Shown here: in pieces, positions 10,536 to 20,687 of the stretch
Layout: each line of letters starts with the position of its first letter
How positions within the stretch are numbered: position 1 is the first letter of the stretch
Assembly: GCF_000003605.2 (NCBI RefSeq)
Contig: NW_003126929.1
Coordinates: 1-22,485, forward strand
Source of the DNA: Saccoglossus kowalevskii
Taxonomy: Eukaryota; Hemichordata; Enteropneusta; Harrimaniidae
Direction of reading: 5' to 3'
Length of the DNA: 22,485 bases
The notes under the pieces: model-generated
Database searches by the model: none
Told to the model about the DNA's origin: nothing
The model's input: the letters and a program-made list of their open reading frames with translations, nothing else
Program-made: the position numbers and the translations under genes

Positions 10536-11327
10536 GCCGAAGTCGACTATACACAATACAACGTCCTTCCACCGCTTTAGATTAATTTCTGAGTAGGATT
10601 GACGATTTTAAGTCAGCGGAATAAAGCAATGATTGTCCCCCTTCACAAACAAAATGAACCATATGGCTGCCAGGCATAGGCCGTATTACAAAAAAGAACC
10701 GTGTTGTCCTACGTTGTCTATTAAAAAAGGAGCTTATTTAAAACGTGCTATGTTTGTGTATGGTGGATATAAGGTTTTAAATTAAGTGTGCGGACGTGAT
10801 ATATGTACAATGTAAACGAACGCTGAAGATATTCCAATTTGGAACTTTAAAAAACGATGTCAGGAGTACAAAATAACGGCTTTATTGGAATATGTCATCG
10901 GTTGAAGCAACAGATATTACATGGAATGCGCTGGTGGTACTGTTTAACTGTCAAACACAGCCATATATGACTTTGTAAACAGTGTACGCTTATCTCCACT
11001 GTTAAAACATTTTGAATACGTCATATCACATGATCAATATTTTATGTTACTGGTTTTATTTTACATGTGGTTAGTTATAAATGTACTCCGTAAACTCAGC
11101 CGTCGTGGTCGTGTTTTATTTATACAGTGTATTTGAATTGTAATGTAATTTATTCAAAGGTACCAGCTAACCATAGTTTTTACATAGCCGTGTATTTGCT
11201 CATATTGTTAAAGCAGATATTGTTTTCTAATAGGACGTTGTGTGATGGCTTGAGTTCAGTTTCAGGTAATTGTGTTTCGTCAGTGTCGTTCGCCATTTAT
11301 TTAAAAATATATAAAAATGATGTTTAC
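10536..11327. other. AT-rich stretch, nothing coding recognised
   Basis: No gene is recognised. An inverted repeat with 10-bp arms, ATATTCCAAT at 10829-10838 and ATTGGAATAT at 10884-10893, is separated by 45 bp and is probably chance. If the candidate exon at 11328-11440 is real, this stretch would be the intron after it. Confidence 0.5.
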
Positions 11328-11440
11328 CTGAGATGAGTAGAACAAAGATGATGAAGTCTTTGATAGGAAGACACATGATGACAATGGAAGGAACGATCGC
11401 CGATTTCCCAACCATCGTTTTATTTTTGGAGCTAATAAAG
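11328..11440 (-). CDS. Candidate exon, hydrophobic leader or TM segment
   Basis: I do not recognise this protein. On the minus strand an open frame reads from 11440, or from 11431 after an alternative AG nine bases later, to a consensus donor (CAG|GTAAAC) with GT at 11327-11326. A pyrimidine-rich tract (CTGTTTCTCATCTTTATTAG) precedes it. The peptide contains KNKT (an N-glycosylation sequon), then MVGKSAIVPSIVIM and CLPIKDFIIFVLLIS, a hydrophobic stretch. Codons end mostly in C or T (repeated ATC, TTC, GTC), unlike the flanks. ATG at 11415-11413 has purine at -3 and G at +4, so this could be a first coding exon with a signal peptide ending in a phase-1 intron, a common arrangement in secreted proteins. 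It could otherwise be an internal exon with one membrane segment. Its incoming phase fits the candidate exon at 12193-12321. Confidence is low because no homology is visible. Confidence 0.3.
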
Positions 11441-11713
11441 CTAATAAAGATGAGAAACAGACCAGTCCAAATAGTACTATCACAAACTCTTCAGGAAGGT
11501 CCCCTGTTACACGAAATCAGCAGCATACCTCAAAGGAGAAGAGGATGAAGTATTTGGGAACAGGTGTGTCCTTGGAAACAATCTGTAAGTGACTGGCGCA
11601 ATGGTCACTCAAACTCACAGATGTCCCTAGCTACGATGTCCACATTGACATAAGTGTTGGATATCCGACATTGACATCGCGGAAATTAGGCAAAAAGTGG
11701 TAAAATAATATTG

Positions 11714-11730
11714 TATATATATATATATAT
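11714..11730. repeat. Short (TA)n tract, 17 bp
   Basis: A short alternating TA run lies between the two candidate minus-strand exons. It could contribute a TATA-like sequence but has no supporting context. Confidence 0.9.
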
Positions 11731-12096
11731 TGTTTGTTAACTCATGCGCAGTACGGATTCTTGTGTTGACTGCAGTGAGCAGCTGTTTCAAACAGTGACT
11801 GTTCCCCCGGTCCCGATCGTCGATTTGATCTCACAACGGTGAATGAATAAATGCGATAAAACGTGGCGAATATATAAAACGTCAGTTGTCAGGGTGACAA
11901 GAACACAACCTGTCGGTGTCTTAACCACACAGAATAGTAGAGGGTTAGTCGGTGAAAACGACTACAAGTGTTCCTAGTAGTTGGTTAATGGAATGCCGAC
12001 GTGAAAAATATAATCATCAAAATAAAATTAAACAATCGTAAAAAAGACTGTTATTTGGCTATTTTTTTTGCGTACTGACATGCACTTTTCGAAGTC

Positions 12097-12110
12097 GTTA
12101 CCATGATAAC
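12097..12110. promoter_or_regulatory. RFX X-box-like motif
   Basis: GTTACCATGATAAC is an imperfect palindrome that matches the X-box consensus (GTNRCC, short spacer, RGYAAC) bound by RFX factors, which in animals control ciliary genes. It lies about 80 bp from the candidate exon donor at 12192. Single motif matches occur by chance, so this is only suggestive. Confidence 0.25.
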
Positions 12111-12192
12111 TGTCCTGATGTAGCAATCAATCATCCACAGGTTTCTCAGAATAAAACTAAAAAAAACAACGTTAGTAGTAGAGTTGACTCAC

Positions 12193-12321
12193 TCGTACAG
12201 TGGAGTAAAGTAATCGACGGTTGCGAGAATCTGATCGGCAGCGCACGTGTGGTTTTCAGGTATGGACGTGACGTTAAACAGCATCGGAGACATGACCCGG
12301 AGAACAGCGTTCATATATATT
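12193..12321 (-). CDS. Candidate exon, extracellular-like segment
   Basis: I do not recognise this protein. On the minus strand a frame runs from an acceptor-like CCGTAATTAG to a strong donor (GA|GTGAGT). It would encode 42 codons, with ATG at 12314-12312. The peptide includes NVTS and NHTC, two N-glycosylation sequons, then CAADQILATVDYFTPLY. That would suit a secreted protein or the outside of a membrane protein, for instance the N-terminus of a receptor, but this is only inference. Codon choice is clearly coding-like (AAC, CTC, GTC, ACC, TAC) and the segment is much richer in GC than its surroundings. It ends in phase 2, which fits the candidate exon at 11328-11440. It may be a first exon starting at the ATG or an internal exon. 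Chance is possible, but this is the best coding-like segment in the window. Confidence 0.35.
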
Positions 12322-14187
12322 CTAATTACGGCAAGCGAGTAATGACATGAGGCAACTGAATAGATATAGCAACGCAACTGATACAACACAACCTTGACTA
12401 CACTAATCTAAATCGTATTTACAGGCGCCCGCACGTTATCCACTGCAGGGTCGTACCACTACTGACGAAGGGGTAGCAAGTTACTATTTTGTATAAAAAT
12501 AATGATGTCGGTTCAGGGTTCTCGAAATTGCGGTGACTTACTTCCCCAGTTTCTGTTCGGTGCACTGAATTGTTTTAAAAGGTGATACATAGTTGTTGAT
12601 TTAGACCCGATACATCAACTGCTCAGAACAAAGTACTATATTTTGGGGGCCTTTGACTATTTCCATCGGAATTTACATTGAAGCATTATTTTATGAAAAA
12701 TAAATTGTATTCGTCAGAATTTCTCAATACTTCGTTGTAACCATAAGTATCCACCTGAGAACTACATGTGATAATTTTACCATATGTACCCAAATGAAAT
12801 GTTCAGGCATAGTTCAGGTATCCCGATTTTCGGGGATGTTTGAAACGTTTTTGTTGTGCAAAAATTAGCACGATGGCGAAATCGTTTTATCTGGATTTTG
12901 TGAACATCAGCATAAAGTCATATCAAAGGTCAAGACAAGTTTTAATGATAACCAACTACCTTACAATATAACGATCATCGTTAAAACAAGATAGATTCCT
13001 GGCCACAGTACAATCAATGTTTTACTGGGATTGTTACATTGTATTTTTTATTCATTCGCATGTATTTACGGATCAGATTGTATATTTGTTTTATTAATAA
13101 TAACGGATATTTTTATTACGTGACCTTGTCCAATATTCACGTGATCTGGTGTTACAGAAAATTCATTAGCGTGGTTACTATATATAATTAGTTTGATTCG
13201 ACTCATCAGTTCACTTTCGACTTGAATTATAAGTCATATAACAGTAGATTATGCTTGTAAAAAGAATTGAACATCGAATTGGAACGTATTTCCGATAATG
13301 TTGCGAAATTTAGAAACTCGGGACCTCGATCGTTGCTGTAAACCGGGTAATAGGGGCCCTTGATTTAAAAGTATATGCGCAAGGCTTTCCATTGTCGTCG
13401 AAACACCAACTAATACTGTCGATTCAAAAAGAGAATCACGTGTCATATCTTGACGATCAACATAATTATTTTTTTTCTATTAATATTATTTTGCATGGTG
13501 CCATATGTCCGAAGAATGTCCTATTATTGATAAAATGATGTTATGTCGCCACACTCAATTCGCTGGATTTTCGGGATCAGCACGTTTACAATTTTCTGAA
13601 AAGATACGTTAATAGAAGATTATAATATATCCATGTCTAGGTTTTATAATCGAGCAGAGCATAATGATGTATAGATTGCCCGGCAATGACACGCCATGGG
13701 AGATTGTTTCAGAATACTGTTTATAATCGAACGAAAATGTGCTACTCTGCTAACATAGCAATGCCATATATCATAATTAAGTCTGACTCAGTAGATGAAC
13801 TCTGTGCACGTGTAATGTGAATACAACATTGGTGGTCTAATCCACCAGTCCGTCAATCCATTTCAAAATACTAAATTTTAGAGATGTGGGATATGCTGCA
13901 ACCACAGCTCGAGCCCGACATAAACGAATATAAAGCGCCCTCTTAAATCACCCTTAAGTATACAAATACCCACACTAAGGACACACAATGTACTACCACA
14001 ACGAGGTCTGACGTCGTGTGAATTGTCTATTATTTGCAAAATAACTGTACCTCTGAAATTCGCGATCATTTAATCCTTTGTATGCCATCTATGGACAACG
14101 CAACTGTGTCCACTGCGTTTTTGCAACACGGCTTTATTTAGTATTAGATGAAAGAACTGCCCACGCTGAGCCCTAGATAACGCCTTA

Positions 14188-14191
<4 letters not shown>
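12322..14191. other. AT-rich stretch without a recognisable gene
   Basis: Small minus-strand frames at 13249-13446 and 13878-14069 carry no domain I recognise. A small GC-richer spot near 12422-12460 could be another short minus-strand exon but is too short to judge. A 6-bp hairpin, TGGTGG with CCACCA, lies at about 13832-13849. Confidence 0.5.

Positions 14192-14262
<71 letters not shown>
14192..14262. repeat. (AT)n microsatellite, 71 bp
   Basis: An uninterrupted alternating AT run starts after C at 14191 and ends before GCG at 14263. It generates the Tyr-Ile repeats in two overlapping minus-strand frames at 14070-14382. It is nearly the same length as the array at 933-1005. Confidence 0.98.
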
Positions 14263-14263
<1 letters not shown>

Positions 14264-14793
14264 CGTTGTGCACACTGTGGATTGATATATAAAGGCGGTG
14301 AGACGATGCTTTGTTGCTGGTGATTGTGGATTACAAAGATAATCCTTTGGATGATTAATTTACACGGTGGGTCCGATGCCAATGTTTTGTGGGAATTGAA
14401 TCTCCTAGAACTCGTTTGTTATCAGAGAAATTTTACTGAGTTTGTTTGTCTAGCAATGTGTTACAGTTGAAAAGGACGAATGCATGTTTCAGACATTGAC
14501 AACTTATTCCAACCGTCACAACACATTTTGACTATATTTTATATCTCAATTTCAATATACAACATCATTTAAATATTCCCTGAAATTTAAAAGATTGAAC
14601 ATTTAAAAAAAATTGAATTTGATATACAAAGATATACCATCATGATCGTCTATAATCAAAATGGTAGATCATTCGTACACACGTCAAAGGTAAATTCCAA
14701 GGATTGTGGAAGTCACATGGTGACACTATAACATTTTTGTACGTTTTGACATTGACGTTTTTATTAAATTAGCCCAGACCTAGGACGTGTTGG
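14263..14793. other. AT-rich stretch, nothing recognised
   Basis: No open frame, RNA gene or repeat can be supported between the microsatellite and the 53-bp duplication. Confidence 0.6.
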
Positions 14794-14900
14794 GCATCTA
14801 TTCTGGTTTGTTATGATTAATTTCTTCCTGAATGAAATGAACATGAGCATCTATTCTGGTTTGTTATGATTAATTTCTTCCTGTGAATGAAATAAACATG
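14794..14900. repeat. 53/54-bp tandem duplication
   Basis: The unit starting GCATCTATTCTGGTTTG at 14794 is repeated from 14847. The two copies differ by a TG insertion after TTCTTCCTG and by one substitution (AATGAAATGA against AATGAAATAA). They are nearly identical, so the duplication is recent. It lies in otherwise unremarkable AT-rich sequence. Confidence 0.97.
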
Positions 14901-15653
14901 CTCTTGTTCATCACCTGCATATGTTTCAGAGAATATCGATTGTGTTTGTTAATCGGGTGACATTAAAAAAGGCAACGTCTTAATTTTTTCGCAAACTAAT
15001 ATTCATATTTGACCTCGACAGTTTTATGTTGAAGTTTTGTATGGGTTACGTATTGACAAGAATATGGATAATATACTATGTTCAATCACAGTTAGATGCT
15101 GGTGAGAGATCTTTGAATGTTGGAAATGAGTTTATATATTTTATTTTCCTAACCAAACATACCAGATATCTGTCTTTTATAGCAATAGGTCATAATCTAA
15201 CCAAATACGCTCTCGCTCAGGTAAACTATCCCCCCAAAAATAACGTGACTTAGACTAATAACTAAGAATCCATGACTGCAAATAAAAGTGCATCTGTCAC
15301 GATTACAGATAACTGTACGACTGTGTGGTTCTATTTTCTCCATGGAAAGCTACACAAATTTTAAGAGCCCGGTTATTTAAAAAATTCTGTTCAAAATATT
15401 TCGGCCAAATGTAGCGCGCCCCCATTTCATTGGTGGTATGAATTGACAATGGTATGTTTTGGTAAATCTGTGAGCGCCTGATAGAAGATTAAAATTGATT
15501 TGCGTGTCAGTGACATATTAGGCCGACCGAACTTCTCATCAATTTGGTAGGTGTTAAATGCTGCATTTAATTTCTGAAATAACATGCATTTAAATGGAAT
15601 AGCGCATTAGACTAGTGAACCTTTCATTAGACCATTCCCAATGTAAGATCATC
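14901..15653. other. AT-rich stretch without a recognisable gene
   Basis: A 75-codon plus-strand frame at 15026-15253 is AT-rich, starts at TTG and has no domain. Nothing else is recognised. Confidence 0.55.
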
Positions 15654-15902
15654 ACGCATGCGTACATACAGAGTTCATTATTTGCACAATGGCGACGGAT
15701 ATATCTGCTCGCTCGCAATGATCCGGAGAGTGGGTCTGTTTCAAGAAGATTTCGCAGACCACACGCACCAAATTGAACTAGTGGTTTGCCAGGATTCAAA
15801 CAAATGTTTATATGCGCAGATAACATGTAATTACTAAAACATGGTTTTAAGTTTAATATCAATAATAATTTGAAATATCAGATTTCACATCATGCGCATG
15901 CG
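15654..15902. promoter_or_regulatory. GC-richer patch flanked by two NRF1-like sites
   Basis: ACGCATGCGT at 15654-15663 and TGCGCATGCG at 15893-15902 both match the palindromic NRF1 core (GCGCATGCGC family). Between them is a CpG-bearing segment including CACAATGGCGACGG at about 15684-15697, close to a YY1-type ATGGCG motif. This combination is seen at housekeeping promoters in animals. An alternative reading is a small minus-strand exon at 15670-15735, open in frame and bounded by GAAACAG and GTATGT on that strand. Neither reading is proved. Confidence 0.25.
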
Positions 15903-18494
15903 TACCGTCGCTGATTGTCAAACTGCCATTGTGGTACAAACGAATCCTGGGAATCATTAGGTGTGGTAACTTCTTCGGTTTCCTTTAACGTCTTAGTTCA
16001 AGTTTAGTAACAATTTTCACATCCGCCCTACCATGAACTCCTGTTACTAATACGGGTGCTAAGCCTGGAAATAAAAACCTTCTAATACAGAGGTCATTAT
16101 GGATCAAAATGGCATCGGCAAATTGATTTAATAAGTTGTATAATATACCGTTAAACGATTTCTATCCTCATCAGTAGACAATAAATTGCCGGTCGTTATT
16201 GGCCGGGACAACAAAATGGTCTGGGAAAATTGATGTATTATTAGAGATGTAATCGTCCGCTACATGCGTACAATTATTTTCTTTTTTTAACCAATTTTTT
16301 GAAAACTGTTGTTTTTTATTCTGATCTTTAATGCACTGAATAGTTCCCTGACATTCCAGCACGTGAGTGTGTTACTGTTTATTTTATTAATTGGTCATTG
16401 TATTTAACGAGAATGCGGAATCACTGAAGATATGATTATATACTAGGGTCGATAGTATATCACATTACGGCTTCAAGTGGATATTGGATATTTGTCATGG
16501 CGGATAAACGTTAGCCGGGTCATGTAATATAATTAAATTTGCACCCTATTGCCACGTGTTATTGTAAAAAGGGGAGGGTAGTTCATCATATCCGGGATAA
16601 TAAAATATTATATTTTACCCCACAGAGAGATAATGTTGTCCCTTCGTACATGTGTCTCATCAACATTAAGATTGTTTTCACTATTTGTCTGAACTTGTTT
16701 TTATTTCCGTTCCCTTGTAAAAATAAGGACCCTTATCTAAGGCATTTCAAAATACAGTGGTGATACTCTCGGGTATGGTTTTCATTAACCATGCGTATTT
16801 TCTGAGGTTCTGAGACGTAGATGTCGACTGTCTGGAGAGTGGCGATCGGCGGAGCAATGAGAAGTGTGCCACTGATCGGAAAGTCAAATTAAATATAATC
16901 GATTGGAACATGGAATCAACTGACTGTCGCTAAATCTGCAATTGTAGGCCGTATATTTGCAAAATAGTCGAGTCTTCGCTATCAACACGTTGTCGACTTT
17001 CACCAAAAAGCAGCAACAAATTCAGTAAAGCAATATGACGAAAGGAGCTCAAATCTCCTGTTTTCATATTCAACAGTTCGGTATGGACTTTTGCGGCGAC
17101 CCATTAATAATCGCTCTAATTTCTCTTTCAATTGTTCATCAACTGGCTTAAATCCAAAAATTCCAATTACTGCTTCTAAGAAGAGAAGTACTCATGGGTT
17201 GTAATTTAGGAATATTGAAGCCACTTGATTCCAGAAATGAACATAGCTAACGATAACGTCTTATCGTCATCACCATGGACGCCGGCCATAATTAAGGCTT
17301 ATTGAGAGTATCCGATGACGCGCATCAATATCTTAAACGTTGCTTCGATTCAGTTCCATCGCGATCATGCAACTATGCGCGATAGCAATTGTAGGAGCTG
17401 ATCGCATGTACATGTGCAACCGAGTTTCCGCTGTACATTGTGTCACGTTTCACCATCCCTTAAGACTGTCATGCCGACGTACAGTCAGTCCCAGGAGTTG
17501 TGGACATCGACACGATCCCATTCAGACACTACCATCTCAGTTAAGCAACTGCCTGGGAAGATGAATTGGCGATGCTTCTTTTTGATAAAACGAATATGGT
17601 ATTCAGTTAACACGTATATGATCGTGCTTTCACCGTGATAAAATGCTTTTTAGTAAGCTTAGCTATAAAGTTGTCCCTGTAAATACACGCCATTCCAATG
17701 GTGGTTTGTGTCTAAAGTCGGAACACCTCATCAAATCCGCCATTTTACTTGTCTTTGTATGCAACTAATCGTATTACAAACACTGAAGTAGTTCCCAAAT
17801 TATCTATAATTTTATTTAACTTCCAAATTATCTGTCACATAATATGGTATCAAATAAACATGACCGACCACGAACCCTAGTATGTCACTGACATCGTACG
17901 CGACGATGAACGTAGGCGTGCCTTAAAATGGCTTCTTTATGAGGTCATTATACGTGACGATTAAATATCAAGCACGGTCTACTGTTATTAAGAAAAAATC
18001 GAAAATATCAGTTTTGACCACAAGAATATGAACATATTTCTCGAGAGAAAATGCAATTAATGCATTCTGAATGCCATAGAAGACAATCATTTATGTTACA
18101 ATCACCAAAACACAAAAAGCTTTCTGCAGACGTTGTTACGAAATGAACAAATCTAAATTGTAACCAAAACAGATTCTGAATAGCGGTTTCCAGGAAGAAG
18201 ATAGAGAATGATTGAGAATGATCTTCTACAACGCTGGAACATGTGAGCAGTGTCACAAAAAGAACAGACCAGGGTGACACGTGCAAGCAATCTGAATAGC
18301 AATTTCAAATTTAATAGATTTCATGGAAAGTTGACGACAAAATCAGCGATGCCATGAACTTAGCGTTCACTGATTCCAGAGATAAACATTTCATTACTGT
18401 TCAGAATACATTTTTCTTCTATAAAAATTTTAAAACAAAAATAGCTGCCTCCGGTGGCGAACATAGCGATCTTGTGATAACTATTTAATCACTG
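15903..18494. other. Stretch without a recognisable gene
   Basis: Two overlapping plus-strand frames at 17340-17638 are somewhat richer in GC than their surroundings, but neither gives a recognisable protein. The minus-strand frame at 18008-18286 has no domain. Small symmetries occur, such as TAAAATATTATATTTTA near 16600, and a direct repeat of CCAAATTATCT near 17795 and 17823. Confidence 0.5.
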
Positions 18495-18508
18495 ATTGCC
18501 GTGGTAAC
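18495..18508. promoter_or_regulatory. RFX X-box-like motif
   Basis: ATTGCCGTGGTAAC differs at one position from the symmetric X-box consensus, and lies in a small GC-richer spot (about 18495-18560). Its significance is uncertain without conservation or binding data. Confidence 0.2.
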
Positions 18509-19368
18509 TACATCCGCGAGCGGTTGTCCCTGGTGATGATAACGATATCACAAAACGAAATTTAATCGCGGAGATTTTGATTAAAGAATTCCCCTTATTT
18601 TCATGCTGAGTGTTTTTTTGTGTTTTTGTATATCTCGATAACGCCATAAGAGGTACAACAATACACGTTTAAAGGCCAGAGCGTGTACTTTTTCTCGCAC
18701 CCTAGTTCACAGTGAAATTGGACATCGTGTTCAAGTAAATTAAACCCCGGAACATGATTGTTATCTCATTCGTGTTCATTTTATAGTGATGCTTTTTTCA
18801 CTTGGGTGTCATATAACGGTCGCAAACCGAGATATAATTATGGTTCAGTCATGAGTCAACATTTTCAGTTTTACTCGGAGAGGGACCAAAAATAATGACA
18901 CACAACAAAGTAAATTCCACGTCTCGAAACTTTGAAAACTGTTATTAATTTTTTACTAAATTCACACTCAGTATTTCATGAAATAAATCACCAATTTAAG
19001 AAAATTCATAATAGGTTAACACACACAAGAAAGCCTTCCTGGCTGTTTCTAAAAGACACAAAAAAAGATGGACACAGAGAAACGCGTGAGTCTATGTACG
19101 AGTACCGCAGCTTAAATTAATTAAGAATTCAACAATAATTTCCTTTTTGTAAAATCGTATACTAGGCGTTTATGAGTTAATTTCCTCCACCAAACCAATG
19201 TCACATGATCGTATATAAAAGTGTTCCCAATTTACAGTGTTTGACGCATTTTGTATGATGCACATATTATGCACCGAGTCTGCGCACTAAAGTTCCCTGG
19301 TGATTGTGATAACGTTATAACAGTACAATACATTTTGAAGTAATAATGCCGTATGACTGTCTATATTC
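18509..19368. other. AT-rich stretch, nothing recognised
   Basis: A 62-codon plus-strand frame at 18932-19120 is AT-rich without a domain. I see no RNA gene or transposon feature. Confidence 0.55.
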
Positions 19369-19383
19369 GCCGTAGGTGGCGCC
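19369..19383 (+). promoter_or_regulatory. CTCF-like motif
   Basis: GCCGTAGGTGGCGCC matches the CTCF core consensus (CCASYAGRKGGCRSY) at 13 of 15 positions. CTCF is a zinc-finger insulator and architectural protein found across Bilateria. The match is good for an AT-rich region, but a single motif is only a prediction. Confidence 0.35.
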
Positions 19384-19784
19384 CTGTACCATAAATAAGA
19401 CCATGTTTATAATACTAGTACATTACCATGCTACCGTGATATGACACAGAATTGTCACCTACAACAAATAACCTGTATCGTTTTTGTAAAATAAAGATCA
19501 CGAACGAGTGTTGTCAAACGCAAAAATGCTGAAACACTTTCGTCACAAATGTGGATAATTTCTGGTATGAAGTTCTTTGCATACATGGCTTACTGTCGCA
19601 TAATACCGTAGCGTAAACCCTACTTAAATAATGAGATATTCCACCATGCCCTCAACAGTTTTGCTTCAGAGACTACATGACATGGTTGATAGGTATTGCT
19701 ATCATAATGACATTATTGATTCCCGACGTCATCAAAACCGCTTGGATACACGCTTCTAAATAATCCAAACACGGAAATTATCAG

Positions 19785-19815
19785 AATTATTATTTAAAAT
19801 ATAAAAATAATAATT
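19785..19815. repeat. AT-rich inverted repeat, 11-bp arms
   Basis: AATTATTATTT at 19785-19795 is the exact reverse complement of 19805-19815, with a 9-base AT spacer. In sequence this AT-rich it may be chance. Confidence 0.6.
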
Positions 19816-20340
19816 ATTAGTAATGAAGCATTGAATTTCAGCTCATTTGATAAACTTAGCACTAATGACGGGAAATCAAATACCACGTATTAGACTGATA
19901 CGACTGGAGGCAAAGATCTACATCATTACAATTGCAATTACGATTAACAGTCTTTCGCCAAGTTACTTGCGCCATCAACGACCACGATTTATGCATCGTC
20001 ATTTCAAATCTAATATAAGATTTAACGAGGCAATACACCAATCACATTGATAGTCAGACTATTGGAGCTAGGCTGACCGATATAATATCAGCCCGGTTAT
20101 TCACAAGTGATCAATGATTTTTTTAGGTCGATGCACCTTTTCTATAAATCGCGCCCTCTTACGATGAATCGATTCTATGACGTAAATGGGAGACACAGAG
20201 ACCGTTCAAAGCGTTTTTATCTTTAGTCGTCTATCAAGAAAGATTATTTTTGAGGGATTTCACTCTATTCTAGGTAGCAGACAATTTCACAAATAAACAC
20301 AGTTGTCGACTTAAATGACAGTGCTTTTACTTCTATCCTC

Positions 20341-20359
20341 GGGGGCGGAGCTACGTCAC
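20341..20359 (+). promoter_or_regulatory. GC box followed by CRE-like motif
   Basis: GGGGGCGGAG at 20341-20350 is a GC box (Sp/KLF type). It is followed at once by CTACGTCAC, a CREB/ATF-type site. This pair is a common promoter arrangement in animals. ATG codons follow at 20389 and 20399, and a possible donor (CCG|GTGAAA) lies at 20440, so a short first coding exon at 20399-20439 is conceivable. No downstream exon was identified. Confidence 0.3.
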
Positions 20360-20664
20360 AAGACGTTCTACGTTGCTAAGACGCGTACATGTATTTCTAT
20401 GGGTTCTGTGTGCGCTGCTGTGGAACGCCGGTCGAGCCGGTGAAAATTCGAGAAAACAACACAAACTCAACTTTGAAGTAATCCTGAACAACCAAATTTA
20501 TATATGTTACACACGTAGGGCTAATCTTGTTACACTGTTCAGGGGAGTGTCAACAACCATCCCAAAAACTGTACGAGTTGTTGGCCTTTGTTTTCACTGC
20601 GAGGATTGCCAGGCTGTGAAAATGCCCGGATGTCCGCCCCGAGGATACGTTATTTTACACTCTG

Positions 20665-20679
20665 TCACCAGAGGGCGTA
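20665..20679 (+). promoter_or_regulatory. CTCF-like motif
   Basis: TCACCAGAGGGCGTA matches the CTCF core at 12 of 15 positions, including the central AGRKGGCR run. It lies about 1.3 kb from the match at 19369 and in the same orientation. Two weaker cores, AAGAGGGCGC on the minus strand, occur at 13935-13944 and 20151-20160. Confidence 0.3.
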
Positions 20680-20687
20680 GTCCATAG

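Larger units (their letters stand above)
20317..20687 (+). other. Open frame without an early ATG
   Basis: This plus-strand frame stays open for about 123 codons in a GC-richer segment, from just after a TGA to a TAG at 20685-20687. It lacks an ATG until about three quarters of the way along. From the TTG at 20373 it reads LLRRVHVFLWVLCALLW, a hydrophobic stretch resembling a signal peptide. It later has a cysteine-rich patch, CFHCEDCQAVKMPGCPPRGY. I do not recognise a family. It could be an internal exon, the relic of a gene, or chance. A GC box and CRE-like motif overlap its beginning, which argues for a promoter instead. Confidence 0.25.

Noticed and set aside
10343-10585. Two plus-strand frames with repeated peptide blocks
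   Set aside because: The repeats come from the 44-bp tandem duplication, read in two frames.
10829-10893. 10-bp inverted repeat ATATTCCAAT / ATTGGAATAT
   Set aside because: The arms are short and far apart, so they are expected by chance in AT-rich sequence.
11227-11548. Alternative frames overlapping the candidate exon at 11328-11440
   Set aside because: The plus-strand frame and the other minus-strand frame have poorer codon bias. The second minus-strand frame includes a TM-like stretch, but that reading would need an intron of only about 30 bp.
14070-14382. Two overlapping minus-strand frames with Tyr-Ile repeats
   Set aside because: Both are produced by the AT microsatellite at 14192-14262.
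17340-17638. Two overlapping GC-richer frames, plus strand
   Set aside because: No start context, splice sites or family could be supported for either.
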